From Flavobacteriaceae bacterium (GTDB taxonomy: Bacteria > Bacteroidota > Bacteroidia > Flavobacteriales > Flavobacteriaceae): DNA of 64,000 nucleotides. The notes beneath the pieces are model-generated. The model did not search any database. It was not told the DNA's origin and saw only the letters and a list, made by a program, of their open reading frames with translations. The DNA lies in NCBI GenBank assembly GCA_016764435.1, contig JAESRX010000011.1, positions 1 through 64,000 on the forward strand. The letters are read 5' to 3'. A program made the position numbers and the translations under genes. Positions within the stretch are counted from its first letter, which is position 1; each line of letters opens with the position of its first letter. Positions 7,806-17,291 of this stretch are shown here, piece by piece.

Positions 7806-8177
7806 ATGACTAAAAAGAGTGTAAATGTAGATGAGTTAATTGCCGTAATTATAAAAGGAATTAACGAAGTCAAAGGGGAAGATATTAAATTATTAGATTT
7901 AAGAGAGATTGAAAATACAGTGTGTGATTATTACATCATTTGCTCAGGAAATTCAAACACCCAAGTAAATGCCATTTCTGGATCAATCCAAAAAATGGTA
8001 GGTAAAGAATGCAAAGAAAAACCATGGCATGTAGAAGGTGAAGGAAATGCAGAATGGGTCTTGATGGATTTTGTAAACGTAGCTGTACATGTATTTCAAC
8101 GAGAAACAAGAGAATATTACGATTTGGAAAGCCTTTGGGGTGATGCCAAAATCACAGATATAAACACTACTAGCTAA
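7806..8177 (+). CDS. rsfS: Ribosome silencing factor RsfS
   Basis: RsfS binds ribosomal protein L14 on the 50S subunit and blocks subunit joining, damping translation when nutrients fall. The 123-residue protein has the family core: LRE...VCDYYIICSGNSNTQVNAI near residue 35, KPWHVEGEGNAEWVLMDFVNVAVHVF near residue 75 and a C-terminal REYYDLESLWGDA. The ATG at 7806 is preferred to the adjacent in-frame TTG. It heads an operon with ftsH, the LUD gene, cdsA and psd. Confidence 0.95.
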   Translation: MTKKSVNVDELIAVIIKGINEVKGEDIKLLDLREIENTVCDYYIICSGNSNTQVNAISGSIQKMVGKECKEKPWHVEGEGNAEWVLMDFVNVAVHVFQRETREYYDLESLWGDAKITDINTTS

Positions 8178-8204
8178 TAATATTTCAATATTTGAAAGAC
8201 GTAT

Positions 8205-10202
8205 ATGAACGAAAACAAATCGCCAGATAATAAAAATAAAATTAAAGTTCCTAAATTCAATTTCTATTGGATTTATGGAATTTTATTTGTGTTATACATC
8301 GGCTACACTGTATTTAACAGTGGAAGCTTAGGAAATCAAAACTTGAGTCATAATAAATTTATTACGACCCTTTACGACAATGATATTGAGAAAATTCTTA
8401 TTGTAAATAATAGTACTGCTGAAATATTTATTAAAGACGCCGTATTAGATAAAGAGAAGTATAAAAAGGCAACTGAGTCTGCTTTATACAGCAAGCGAGG
8501 ACCATTATACATGTATGATTTTGGTGATTTGCAAAATTTTGAAAACCAAATTCAGAAAGCTAAAGAAGATAAAGGATTAGACGTGGACACCCAACATGTG
8601 GAAAAGACGAACATTATGGATTCAATCTTAATGTACCTTCCGTTTATCTTTTTAATTGGACTTTGGATTTATTTCATGAAGCGTATGTCTGGTGGTGGCG
8701 GTGGCGGAAGTCAAATTTTCAATATTGGAAAATCTAAAGCCAAATTATTTGACCAAAACACCAAAGTAAAAACATCGTTTAAAGATGTAGCAGGATTAGT
8801 AGGCGCAAAAGAAGAGGTTCAAGAAATAGTAGACTTCTTAAAAAACCCTGGAAAATACACTGCTTTAGGAGGTAAAATACCTAAAGGAGCTTTATTAGTA
8901 GGACCTCCTGGAACAGGAAAAACTTTATTAGCAAAAGCAGTTGCTGGTGAAGCCAGTGTCCCATTTTTCTCTTTATCAGGATCTGATTTCGTAGAAATGT
9001 TTGTAGGAGTTGGAGCTTCTAGAGTGCGTGATTTATTTAAGCAAGCAAAACAAAAATCTCCTTCCATCATCTTTATTGATGAAATAGATGCTATTGGTAG
9101 AGCACGTGGAAAGAGTAATATGACTGGTGGAAATGACGAACGTGAAAACACCTTGAACCAATTACTAACCGAAATGGATGGTTTTGGGACAGAGTCTAAC
9201 GTAATAGTTATTGCCGCAACGAACCGTGCAGATGTTTTAGACAAAGCATTAATGAGAGCCGGTCGTTTTGACCGTCAGATTTATGTAGATTTACCTGACA
9301 TCAATGAAAGAGAAGAAATTTTCGGAGTTCATATCAGTCCATTAAAATTACATGACGACGTAGACATTCATTTCTTATCGCAACAAACACCTGGATTTTC
9401 TGGTGCAGACATCGCTAATTTATGTAATGAAGCCGCGTTAATCGCAGCAAGAGAAGATAAAAAAGCAGTACACCATATTGATTTTTTAGCCGCTGTAGAT
9501 CGTATCGTTGGAGGATTAGAAAAGAAAAATAAAATAATTTCTCCCATAGAGAAAAAAACCATTGCTTTTCATGAAGCAGGACACGCAACTGCAAGTTGGA
9601 TGCTAGAACACGCCTCTCCTTTAGTGAAGGTAACCATCGTACCAAGAGGGCAATCCTTAGGGGCTGCATGGTATCTACCAGAGGAACGTCAGATAGTGCG
9701 TACAGAGCAAATGTTAGATGAAATGTGTGCAACCTTAGCAGGACGTGCAGCAGAACGTCTCATTTTCAATAAAATATCTACCGGAGCCTTAAACGACTTG
9801 GAGAAAGTAACCAAACAGGCCCGTGCTATTGTGAGTGTCTACGGTTTAAATGATGTGATCGGAAACATCACCTATTATGACTCTTCAAATAGTGGCGATT
9901 ATAGTTTTACGAAACCCTATAGCGAAGCAACTGCTCAAAAAATTGACGAAGAAATTTCTAAAATCATAGAAGAACAGTACCAAAGAGCCATAAAAATCCT
10001 AGATGAGAATAAGGATAAACTAACTATTTTAGCAGAGTTACTGTTAAAAGAAGAAGTGATTTTCAAAAAAGATTTAGAAAGCATTTTTGGTCCAAGACCG
10101 TTTCAAGAGCAAGTAATAGAAACACCAAAAAAGAAGAAAAAAGAAGACACACCGAGTGATACAGAGAATAAAATTGAAAATAAAGAAGAATCTGACGATT
10201 AA
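8205..10202 (+). CDS. ftsH: ATP-dependent zinc metalloprotease FtsH
   Basis: FtsH is the membrane-anchored AAA+ protease that degrades damaged membrane proteins and regulatory substrates as a hexamer. The 665-residue protein has two N-terminal membrane helices (about residues 23-43 and 145-160) flanking a periplasmic domain. The AAA module follows, with Walker A GPPGTGKT near 231, Walker B IIFIDEID and the second region of homology [21 protein letters not shown]. The zinc-binding HEAGH is near residue 456. The C-terminal tail is lysine- and glutamate-rich and of low complexity. It lies 27 bases downstream of rsfS and 42 bases upstream of the LUD gene. Confidence 0.97.
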   Translation: MNENKSPDNKNKIKVPKFNFYWIYGILFVLYIGYTVFNSGSLGNQNLSHNKFITTLYDNDIEKILIVNNSTAEIFIKDAVLDKEKYKKATESALYSKRGPLYMYDFGDLQNFENQIQKAKEDKGLDVDTQHVEKTNIMDSILMYLPFIFLIGLWIYFMKRMSGGGGGGSQIFNIGKSKAKLFDQNTKVKTSFKDVAGLVGAKEEVQEIVDFLKNPGKYTALGGKIPKGALLVGPPGTGKTLLAKAVAGEASVPFFSLSGSDFVEMFVGVGASRVRDLFKQAKQKSPSIIFIDEIDAIGRARGKSNMTGGNDERENTLNQLLTEMDGFGTESNVIVIAATNRADVLDKALMRAGRFDRQIYVDLPDINEREEIFGVHISPLKLHDDVDIHFLSQQTPGFSGADIANLCNEAALIAAREDKKAVHHIDFLAAVDRIVGGLEKKNKIISPIEKKTIAFHEAGHATASWMLEHASPLVKVTIVPRGQSLGAAWYLPEERQIVRTEQMLDEMCATLAGRAAERLIFNKISTGALNDLEKVTKQARAIVSVYGLNDVIGNITYYDSSNSGDYSFTKPYSEATAQKIDEEISKIIEEQYQRAIKILDENKDKLTILAELLLKEEVIFKKDLESIFGPRPFQEQVIETPKKKKKEDTPSDTENKIENKEESDD

Positions 10203-10244
10203 TCGCTAGTATTTCTTTACTTTTGAAATTATTCAAAATGTAAC

Positions 10245-10835
10245 ATGAGTTTTTTTAAAAACATCTTTAAAAAATCAAAAGAAAATCATAAAAAGCCTAG
10301 CGAAAACACTATCAAAGAAGAATCAATTGATAGTGTTTTTGTTAAAAATTTTATTGATCGTGGAGGTAAATTCCTTTATTGTACAAATTTACAAGAAGTC
10401 GCAGAGTTCCTAACACATATAGTTAATGAGAACGAACACTGGGAGGCTGTAACCTGTATAGATAATGATTTACACAAACTCATCGGTACAATAAACATCA
10501 AAAAAATCCCCAATTTTAGTAAAAGCACACCGCTTTTTACATGCTGCGAGCATTTAATTGCAGAAAACGGAAGTATTTTATTCTCCTCAAACCAACTAAG
10601 TGACATCAAACTATCCGATTTAACGGAAGATTTTATTGTTTATGCCACTACAAGCCAAATAGTCAATAACCAACGTGAAGGTTTGACAGGGATAAATTCA
10701 CATTACCGAGGTAATATTCCAAGCAATATAGGCGCAGTAAAAAATTACAATCCTAACGAAAAGGAAGTAGACTTTATGAATTACGGCTTTAACAATGCTA
10801 AAAATTTATACCTATTGCTTTTCGAAGACCTATAA
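10245..10835 (+). CDS. LUD-domain protein (LutC-like)
   Basis: A 196-residue cytosolic protein with a basic, low-complexity first 25 residues and then a LUD fold. Telling segments are FIDRGGKFLYCTN, TCCEHLIAENGSILFSSNQLS and VYATTSQIVNNQREGL. LUD proteins include LutB/LutC of lactate oxidation, but this short single-gene form beside ftsH is not in a lut operon. In flavobacteria it is a stable neighbour of ftsH and cdsA, as I recall. Its role is unknown. It ends 3 bases before cdsA and is almost certainly co-transcribed. Confidence 0.8.
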   Translation: MSFFKNIFKKSKENHKKPSENTIKEESIDSVFVKNFIDRGGKFLYCTNLQEVAEFLTHIVNENEHWEAVTCIDNDLHKLIGTINIKKIPNFSKSTPLFTCCEHLIAENGSILFSSNQLSDIKLSDLTEDFIVYATTSQIVNNQREGLTGINSHYRGNIPSNIGAVKNYNPNEKEVDFMNYGFNNAKNLYLLLFEDL

Positions 10836-10838
10836 TTT

Positions 10839-11654
10839 ATGAGCACATTAGCGAAACGTATTTTATCCGGACTTGTATTTGTATCAATACTTGTCTTTTG
10901 TATCCTATTTAGTAAGATCACCTTTATATTATTATTCTTTTTTTTAATGATGGTCTGTTTATTTGAGTTCAAGAGAATGATCGGACTTAAAAGTATTTTC
11001 CCTTATTTAATAGGTGTTTTATTTTTTATATTTGGAAACATCTTAAATGTTGAAGATCTACCTTCTAAAACCATTTACACATATGCAGGTGTATTGTTGT
11101 TTTTAGTCATTTTCTCCTCCTTTGCTTCCATCCTATTTGCAAAAAAAGAAGAAGTTATTTCTCATTTAGGAAAAATATTTTTAACCGTTGTTTATATTGT
11201 CGCACCCTTTACCTTAATGGTTCAGATACCATTTTTAAACGGGAAATTTGAATATGTAAACACCACCATTTTAGGAGTGTTTATATTAATTTGGGTCAAC
11301 GATTCCTTCGCTTATTTAGTAGGGAAAAATCTAGGTAAAAGAAAGTTATTGGAGCGTATTTCTCCGAATAAAACACAAGAAGGATTCTTAGGAGGCCTCG
11401 TATTTACATTTATTGCCTGTTTTTTTATCGCAAAATACTTTACAGACTTAAGTCTTATTCATTGGTTCTCTATCGCGGGAATTGTCAGTATATTCGGGGT
11501 CTTAGGAGATTTAATAGAGTCTATGTTTAAAAGACAAGCTGGCGTTAAAGACAGCAGTAATTTTATTCCAGGCCACGGTGGTTTTTTAGATCGGTTTGAT
11601 AGTGTTATTTTTGCAGCACCATTTATTTTTATTTATTTACAATTAGTTCATTAA
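10839..11654 (+). CDS. cdsA: Phosphatidate cytidylyltransferase
   Basis: CdsA makes CDP-diacylglycerol from phosphatidate and CTP, the branch point of phospholipid synthesis in the inner membrane. The 271-residue protein is made of about eight hydrophobic helices and ends with the family signature spanning KDSSNFIPGHGGFLDRFDS, close to the usual S-x8-GGxxDRxDS. The start is 3 bases after the LUD stop, and psd begins one base after its stop, so phospholipid synthesis genes are tightly coupled here. Confidence 0.96.
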   Translation: MSTLAKRILSGLVFVSILVFCILFSKITFILLFFFLMMVCLFEFKRMIGLKSIFPYLIGVLFFIFGNILNVEDLPSKTIYTYAGVLLFLVIFSSFASILFAKKEEVISHLGKIFLTVVYIVAPFTLMVQIPFLNGKFEYVNTTILGVFILIWVNDSFAYLVGKNLGKRKLLERISPNKTQEGFLGGLVFTFIACFFIAKYFTDLSLIHWFSIAGIVSIFGVLGDLIESMFKRQAGVKDSSNFIPGHGGFLDRFDSVIFAAPFIFIYLQLVH

Positions 11655-11655
11655 T

Positions 11656-12306
11656 ATGTTTCATAAAGAAGGTTTTAAAATAATATTGATTTCAATAATA
11701 CTAACAGGTATTAGTATCATTCTAATCGAAAATTTCGCAACTCAATTTTGGCTAAACAAGGCCTTAACTGGAGTTGTTTTTATAATGCTCATTATCGTAT
11801 TGCAATTCTTTAGAAATCCTAAAAGAACCACGGAATTAAACGACGCTGCCATCATGGCTCCCGTAGACGGAAAAGTAGTCGTTATAGAAGAAGTATTTGA
11901 AAAAGAATACTTTAACGAAAAAAGATTACAGGTATCTATATTTATGTCTCCAGTAAATGTACATGTAACACGATACCCGACAAGCGGTGAAGTTACATAT
12001 AGTAAATACCATCCAGGTAAATATTTAGTTGCTTGGCACCCTAAAGCGTCTGAGGAGAACGAACGAACTTCTATTGTCGTTAAAAACAATACTGTTGGTG
12101 AAATTTTATACAGACAAGTAGCAGGTGCATTAGCAAGACGTATTGTAAATTATGCGAAAAAAGGAGATACCGTGACTCAAGGAACAGATGCTGGATTTAT
12201 CAAATTTGGCTCACGTGTAGATTTATACTTACCATTAGACGCTAAATTACAAGTCAAAATAGACGATGTTGTCACCGGAGGTGAACAAATTATTGCGACC
12301 GTATAA
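11656..12306 (+). CDS. psd: Phosphatidylserine decarboxylase (short archaeal-type form)
   Basis: This enzyme converts phosphatidylserine to phosphatidylethanolamine. The 216-residue proenzyme has two N-terminal hydrophobic segments, then IMAPVDGKVVVIEEV, the SIFMSPVNVHVTRYPTSG region and the self-cleavage site in IKFGSRVDLYLP. There the Gly-Ser bond is cut and the serine becomes the pyruvoyl cofactor. The length and absence of a long N-terminal domain fit the short Psd subfamily used by Bacteroidota. It is translated in series with cdsA. Confidence 0.94.
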   Translation: MFHKEGFKIILISIILTGISIILIENFATQFWLNKALTGVVFIMLIIVLQFFRNPKRTTELNDAAIMAPVDGKVVVIEEVFEKEYFNEKRLQVSIFMSPVNVHVTRYPTSGEVTYSKYHPGKYLVAWHPKASEENERTSIVVKNNTVGEILYRQVAGALARRIVNYAKKGDTVTQGTDAGFIKFGSRVDLYLPLDAKLQVKIDDVVTGGEQIIATV

Positions 12307-12336
12307 ACCTTTTATACTTCTTTTCAAAATATCTAT

Positions 12337-12600
12337 ATGAAAGATACATTAGAAATAGAATTCCAACAAGCATATGCAATAGCAAATGCTTCTTCAAAAA
12401 AACAACCTGCAGATGTAATGTTGCAGCTTTACGCCTGCTATAAACAAGCCACAAGAGGAAATAACTTTGTCGTTTACAATCAGGAAAATGATGTCCGAAG
12501 CGCCTTTAAACTCAACGCTTGGATGCAAATAAGTAATCTTAGTATTGATGAAGCAAAAAAAATGTATATTCGTCTTGTGAATGAACACATTGCTTCTTAA
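12337..12600 (+). CDS. Acyl-CoA-binding protein
   Basis: An 87-residue four-helix protein whose pattern (FQQAYAIANAS, MLQLYACYKQATRG, FKLNAWMQISNLSIDEAKKMYIRLV) is that of the ACBP family. Such proteins hold long-chain acyl-CoA esters in the cytosol. ACBPs are mainly eukaryotic but are regular in Bacteroidota, and the position after cdsA and psd suggests a part in supplying acyl chains for phospholipids. The gap to psd is 30 bases. Confidence 0.92.
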   Translation: MKDTLEIEFQQAYAIANASSKKQPADVMLQLYACYKQATRGNNFVVYNQENDVRSAFKLNAWMQISNLSIDEAKKMYIRLVNEHIAS

Positions 12601-12680
12601 TCTTCTATTTTAAAGCCCCTAGAAAGGAATGCGTTTTCACGAAATGTAGCTAACAATTAACATTTTATAAAACCAATCCA

Positions 12681-13301
12681 ATGAAAAACTACTGTCTATT
12701 AAGTATCTCACTAGTCCTATTACTTTCGGTAAGCTCTTGTAAGAACACAAAAAAATCCGAAAAACAAGGAAAAGAAACCACTATGTATGTGGTCAATAAT
12801 AAAACGACGTCTGTTAAATGGACCGCTTATAAAACGAGTGCAAAACTACCGGTAAAAGGTGAGTTTAGAGTGGTTGAATTTACCAAGGCTACACCTGGAG
12901 CAAGTTTAAAAGAAGCCCTTAACAATTTAGAATTTTCAATCCCTATTTCTTCTTTATTCTCAAACAATGAAGAAAGAGATGCCAAATTAAAAACATCTTT
13001 TTTTGGAGCAATGTTAGAAACTGTGACAATTAAAGGAAAGCTAATTATGGAAACTGAAACTTCAGGAAAAGTTGAGTTGACCTTAAATGGAATTACACAG
13101 GAACTTCCTATCACTTACTTTTTAGATGGACAGATGGCGACAATGGAAGCCACCATGGATTTAGACAATTGGCAAGCACAAACGGCACTAAGTACTTTAA
13201 ATGCTGTATGTAAAGAATTACACACAGGTCCAGATGGAATTACAAAAACGTGGAGTGACGTTAAAATAAACATTGCAACGTACATTTCTGTAGTGAAATA
13301 G
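12681..13301 (+). CDS. YceI-like lipoprotein
   Basis: A 206-residue protein with a lipoprotein signal peptide (LVLLLSVSSCKN, Cys 20), then a YceI-type lipocalin-like beta-barrel. The fold is signalled by SVKWTAYKTSAKLPVKGEF and later SDVKINIATY. YceI proteins bind isoprenoid or other amphiphilic ligands in the periplasm. The short hydrophilic stretch after the cysteine is rich in lysine. It is the last gene before the terminator at 13313, and may be part of the phospholipid operon or independently transcribed, as 80 bases separate it from the acyl-CoA-binding gene. Confidence 0.88.
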   Translation: MKNYCLLSISLVLLLSVSSCKNTKKSEKQGKETTMYVVNNKTTSVKWTAYKTSAKLPVKGEFRVVEFTKATPGASLKEALNNLEFSIPISSLFSNNEERDAKLKTSFFGAMLETVTIKGKLIMETETSGKVELTLNGITQELPITYFLDGQMATMEATMDLDNWQAQTALSTLNAVCKELHTGPDGITKTWSDVKINIATYISVVK

Positions 13302-13312
13302 CTAAAACTAGT

Positions 13313-13349
13313 ACCTAAAAAAACCTGCATAATGCAGGTTTTTTTAGGT
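13313..13349. terminator. Bidirectional intrinsic terminator
   Basis: Two 18-base arms (13313-13330 and 13332-13349) are perfectly complementary about one central base. The stem contains A7/T7 tracts, so it can terminate both the YceI gene and the convergent DUF349 gene. Confidence 0.92.
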
Positions 13350-13366
13350 CTATATTTAAGCCTTAT

Positions 13367-15424
13367 TTAAGAATAACTTAAGGTTCTTAAATACGCTAAT
13401 TTATCTTTCCATATTTGAGCATTGCTCTTGTATTGCTCAATGTTCTTACGCACATTAATCACCAATGGATTGTCAGCCTTCGCATTAGAGAAAAACCCTA
13501 AATTGTTTTCTAACTGCTGTACTTCTTTCATACAGTCATCTATTTTCTTACGCACATACAATTGTTCTGAATCTAATTTTCTGTAATTTTTTTGGTCCAT
13601 ATAACCTGAAATTACATTCTTAAATTTCAACATTTCTATCGCGTTCTTATCAAGATCTAAAGAGACCGCGGCCGCTTCTATTACTTTATTAAATTTACCT
13701 TCTATGTATTTTTTATCACCAGGAACTCTTCCAAGTCCTCTCCAGGTAGAGATATAAGTATCGATGGTCTCTAAAGTAATTTCTTGTTTATCTTCAATGG
13801 CTTTCTTAATGGTCTCTAACATTGCTTTCTTCGCTTCGTAAAAACCAATCTCTTCTTTACTATCCGCATCCTGCACTTCGTGCAATTGATCAAAATAATG
13901 ATTACAAGCATCTTTAAATTCCTTCCATAATTTATCAGAATACTTACGAGGAACATGTCCTACTTTTTTCCAATCTGACTGAATTTTCTTCATCATATTG
14001 GTTGTATTCTCCCAATCATCGCTTTCTTTTAAAGCATTGGCTTGTGCAACTAAAGCTTGTTTACGCTTCAAATTTGTAAGTTGCTCTTCTTTCACCTCTT
14101 TATAATAAGAATTTTTCGCCTTATTAAATTTATGTGTTGCATCTTTAAACAATTGCCAAACTTCTTCGTTTTTAGCACGAGGTACGGTACCACATTTAAA
14201 AAACTTATCACGCAATGCTTCTATTTCTTTAATACTTTTTTGCCATTCAGAACGCGACCTATTCGCAGTCGTTTCGTAGGCATTTATCTCTTCGATAACT
14301 GCTAATTTCTTCGCGACATTTAATTCGTATTCTGAACGTAATTCTTTAAAATGTTCATGACGCTTATCATGCACTTTTTTAGTTGCTGCACTAAACCTAT
14401 TCCACACTTCTTCACGTTGTTCTCTCCCAACAGGCCCTACTTCTTCTTTCCATAACTTATGGATCACTTGTAATTCCTTAAACGCAAAATTAATGTCCGA
14501 ATGTTCCGCCAATTCTTCTGCTTTGGTCACTAACTTGAGTTTCTCTTCTAAATTATGCTTAAAATCTAAATCACGTAAGTCATTATTTAAATGTAACAAA
14601 TCATAAAAACGCTCTACATGATGATGGTAGGTTTTCCACGTATCGTTATAGGTTGCTTTTGGCACGGGACCAATAGTACGCCAGGTATCCTGTAAGCTTC
14701 TAAATTGCTTGTACATGGTATTCCCATCTGCATGCTCAATCAAGTATTTCAATTGCTCAATTACCTGATTTCTGGAAGACAAGTTTGTCGTTAATTCTTT
14801 TTCAACGGATGAATAGTGGGCATCTCTTTTCACCTTATATTCATACAACAGTCCATTGTAAGTCGTTTTTAATGGATTTGAATAATGAAAATCAATTTCA
14901 TTGCCACCCTCCGTCAAAAAACGTTCTTTTTCTGTCGCTAAAACATCACCAAACTTTTTATTAAAAGCTGTTTTAATTTCGTTTATGTTATTTTTTATCA
15001 GCAATACTGGTTTCCCATGAACTAAATCTGTTAGTTCGGTTACCAATTGCTCTAATTCCATGCTCTTATAATCAAGCATTTCTAATTGTTCTGTTTCTTC
15101 GACAAGCTCAGAGGATTCGGCTACTTTTTCCTCAATTTCATTGATCGCCGTATCATCTGTGTCCTCTACTTTTTCTGAAGTTTCAGGAGTGGTAGTTGCT
15201 ACGGTATCCGTTACGGACTCTTGTACTTCTTCTACGGCTTCCTTTTCTGCATCATCCATCGTTTCAACTACTTTTGCAACGTCAGTTTCTACTTCCACTT
15301 CTTTTACATTTTCAACAGGATCTACTGTAACTTTTTCAGCATCTGTCTTTAGTTCTTGATTTGTCTTTGCGCTTGTTTCTTCAACTTTAGCAGCTGACAT
15401 ATCATTGTTTTTTTCGTCTAACAT
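13367..15424 (-). CDS. DUF349 repeat protein
   Basis: A 685-residue cytosolic protein. The first ~125 residues are very acidic and of low complexity (E, D, V, T rich). The remainder is helical and contains five copies of the DUF349 unit, recognisable by cores such as TWRTIGPVPKATYNDTWK, LWKEEVGPVGREQREEVW, FKCGTVPRAKNEEVWQLF, DWKKVGHVPRKYSDKLW and TWRGLGRVPG. DUF349 proteins are widespread in Bacteroidota; the function is not established. It is monocistronic: a terminator lies at its 3' end, and 105 bases with no gene separate its start from the aroE stop. Confidence 0.9.
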   Translation of the reverse strand: MLDEKNNDMSAAKVEETSAKTNQELKTDAEKVTVDPVENVKEVEVETDVAKVVETMDDAEKEAVEEVQESVTDTVATTTPETSEKVEDTDDTAINEIEEKVAESSELVEETEQLEMLDYKSMELEQLVTELTDLVHGKPVLLIKNNINEIKTAFNKKFGDVLATEKERFLTEGGNEIDFHYSNPLKTTYNGLLYEYKVKRDAHYSSVEKELTTNLSSRNQVIEQLKYLIEHADGNTMYKQFRSLQDTWRTIGPVPKATYNDTWKTYHHHVERFYDLLHLNNDLRDLDFKHNLEEKLKLVTKAEELAEHSDINFAFKELQVIHKLWKEEVGPVGREQREEVWNRFSAATKKVHDKRHEHFKELRSEYELNVAKKLAVIEEINAYETTANRSRSEWQKSIKEIEALRDKFFKCGTVPRAKNEEVWQLFKDATHKFNKAKNSYYKEVKEEQLTNLKRKQALVAQANALKESDDWENTTNMMKKIQSDWKKVGHVPRKYSDKLWKEFKDACNHYFDQLHEVQDADSKEEIGFYEAKKAMLETIKKAIEDKQEITLETIDTYISTWRGLGRVPGDKKYIEGKFNKVIEAAAVSLDLDKNAIEMLKFKNVISGYMDQKNYRKLDSEQLYVRKKIDDCMKEVQQLENNLGFFSNAKADNPLVINVRKNIEQYKSNAQIWKDKLAYLRTLSYS

Positions 15425-15529
15425 ATTTATAATGTTTATGGTTCCTTCAATTAAAATCTAAAGATACTAATTGCAAGGTACATGAGAAATTATTTTAGGA
15501 TGATTTTTAACATATGGACACTAAAAATA

Positions 15530-16276
15530 CTAATTCCAAATGTTCCACGCTTTTTCAGCTTGTTGTTCTAACATTTCTAAGCCATTTTTCACTGCCGCTC
15601 CTTGTGATTTACCTTTGGACAAAAACAATGTTTCGGCCGGATTGTAAATTAAATCAAACAATACATGGTTTGCAGTAATAAAAGGATAAGGAATCTCTGG
15701 ACACTTGTCAGTATTTGGGAAGGTCCCCACAGGAGAACAATTAACAATCACCAAATATTCTGAAAGTAATTCTTGACTGAGGTTTGCATAAGAAATTTTA
15801 GATACTCCAGGCGTACGCGATACAAACTTATATGACAGCCCTAAATTATCAAACACATAAGCCACCGCTTTAGCAGCGCCCCCAGTACCTAAAATTAGTG
15901 CTTTTACATGCATCGGTTTCAACATTGGCTTTATTGCTTTTTCAAATCCATAAACATCGGTATTATAACCTACCAATTTATGATCTTCTGTCACCTTTAT
16001 ACAATTGACCGCTCCTATCTTTTCAGCCTCCTCTTCCACAGCATCTAAAAAACGAAACACCTCGTGTTTAAACGGGATAGTGACACTAAAGCCTTTAAAA
16101 TTCTTGAAATCTTCTTCAAAAAAAGACGCTAATTCCTCTTTCGATTTTTTATCTACATTTTCATAACTATGATCCTCTAACGCTAATTTTTTAAACTTAT
16201 CTGTAAAATAATGGCGGGAAAATGAATATGAAATATTTTTTCCAATCAATCCGTATCTATGTTTTTTTTCTATCAT
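15530..16276 (-). CDS. aroE: Shikimate dehydrogenase
   Basis: AroE reduces 3-dehydroshikimate to shikimate with NADPH in aromatic amino acid synthesis. The 248-residue protein shows the substrate-binding YGLIGKNISYSFSRHYF at the N-terminus, the catalytic lysine in TIPFKHEV near residue 68, the catalytic aspartate in NTDVYGFEKA near residue 106, and the dinucleotide motif LGTGGAAKAV near residue 127. It overlaps the upstream DUF368 gene by 20 bases, so the two are translationally coupled. Confidence 0.95.
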   Translation of the reverse strand: MIEKKHRYGLIGKNISYSFSRHYFTDKFKKLALEDHSYENVDKKSKEELASFFEEDFKNFKGFSVTIPFKHEVFRFLDAVEEEAEKIGAVNCIKVTEDHKLVGYNTDVYGFEKAIKPMLKPMHVKALILGTGGAAKAVAYVFDNLGLSYKFVSRTPGVSKISYANLSQELLSEYLVIVNCSPVGTFPNTDKCPEIPYPFITANHVLFDLIYNPAETLFLSKGKSQGAAVKNGLEMLEQQAEKAWNIWN

Positions 16277-17291
16277 AAGTCTCCGTAATATTTTGTTTTG
16301 CGTACATATCTATCAATAATACAATACCTATTCCCATACTTATATATAAAATAGCCAACCACGTTTCCGTCAAAGAAATATCTGGCAAAAAACGCTGGTA
16401 GTTCTGAATAATAGGAGCTCCCTTAACATCTGTAAGTACTGCACCATTTTCGGTTTTAAAAATTTCTGTTTTCCAAGGCCAAACAATTCCTAGAGAACCG
16501 ATAATAAAACCTAAAATCATGGACGTTACTAATTGATGCCATCGCTTTAAAACAAAGCCTAAAACATGAGAAATAAAAATCAAACCAAAGGTAGATCCCG
16601 CGGTAAACACACCGACTATCTTTAAGTATTTTATACGTTCTGCATTGTTAACAAAATCAAAATTTCCAGAAAAAACATCTAGGATCGTTTTTGAGAGCAT
16701 GTTAACAGCATCTACTAACAGCAATACGTAGTTTCCCATTAGAATAAGAATAAACGACCCCGACAATCCTGGAAGTGTCATCCCTGAAACGCCTACAATA
16801 CCACAAAAAAACACAAAATAAAGGTTCGTATTCTCCTGAGCAGGAGGCATAAAACTTATGGCAATTCCCAAGGAAATACCGATCACTATGCTCAACACAT
16901 TGGTGAATTTGAAATCATTAAAATCCTTTGCTATATAGTAAATAGACCCTAGTATCATGCCGAAAAAAGCAGCCCAAACATACAGTTCGTAGGTATTCAA
17001 TAAATAATCAAGCACCAGGGAAATACTAAAATAACTACACATACTTCCTCCCATTACCAATAGTAAAAATTCAGCATTTATATAGTGATAAAAACTTTTC
17101 CACCTTCCTGTGAAAAGCAATTTTAAGGCCTTGAAATTTATTTTCTTAAAGGAATAAATAAGTTCTTCATAAAAACCTAGCACAAAAGAAACCGTACCTC
17201 CCGATACCCCAGGAACTTTATTTGCTGCCCCCATGGACAAGCCTTTCACAAACAGGAATATCTTATCTACTATGGTTCTTTTTGAGGTCAT
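16257..17291 (-). CDS. DUF368 (PopT-like) membrane protein, copy 1
   Basis: A 344-residue integral membrane protein with about nine hydrophobic helices. The DUF368 signature GLSMGAANKVPGVSGGTVSF lies near residue 17 and a second, inverted-type motif GMTLPGLSGSFILILMGNY near residue 175. DUF368 proteins have been described as PopT, a family implicated in returning polyprenyl phosphate (the cell-wall lipid carrier) across the membrane. It starts directly after the stop of a second DUF368 gene, so the pair is co-expressed and might form a heteromer. It overlaps aroE by 20 bases. Confidence 0.9.
   Translation of the reverse strand: MTSKRTIVDKIFLFVKGLSMGAANKVPGVSGGTVSFVLGFYEELIYSFKKINFKALKLLFTGRWKSFYHYINAEFLLLVMGGSMCSYFSISLVLDYLLNTYELYVWAAFFGMILGSIYYIAKDFNDFKFTNVLSIVIGISLGIAISFMPPAQENTNLYFVFFCGIVGVSGMTLPGLSGSFILILMGNYVLLLVDAVNMLSKTILDVFSGNFDFVNNAERIKYLKIVGVFTAGSTFGLIFISHVLGFVLKRWHQLVTSMILGFIIGSLGIVWPWKTEIFKTENGAVLTDVKGAPIIQNYQRFLPDISLTETWLAILYISMGIGIVLLIDMYAKQNITETYDRKKT

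Noticed and set aside
15141-15359. Serine/threonine-rich plus-strand frame
   Set aside because: It is the antisense of the acidic low-complexity start of the DUF349 protein.
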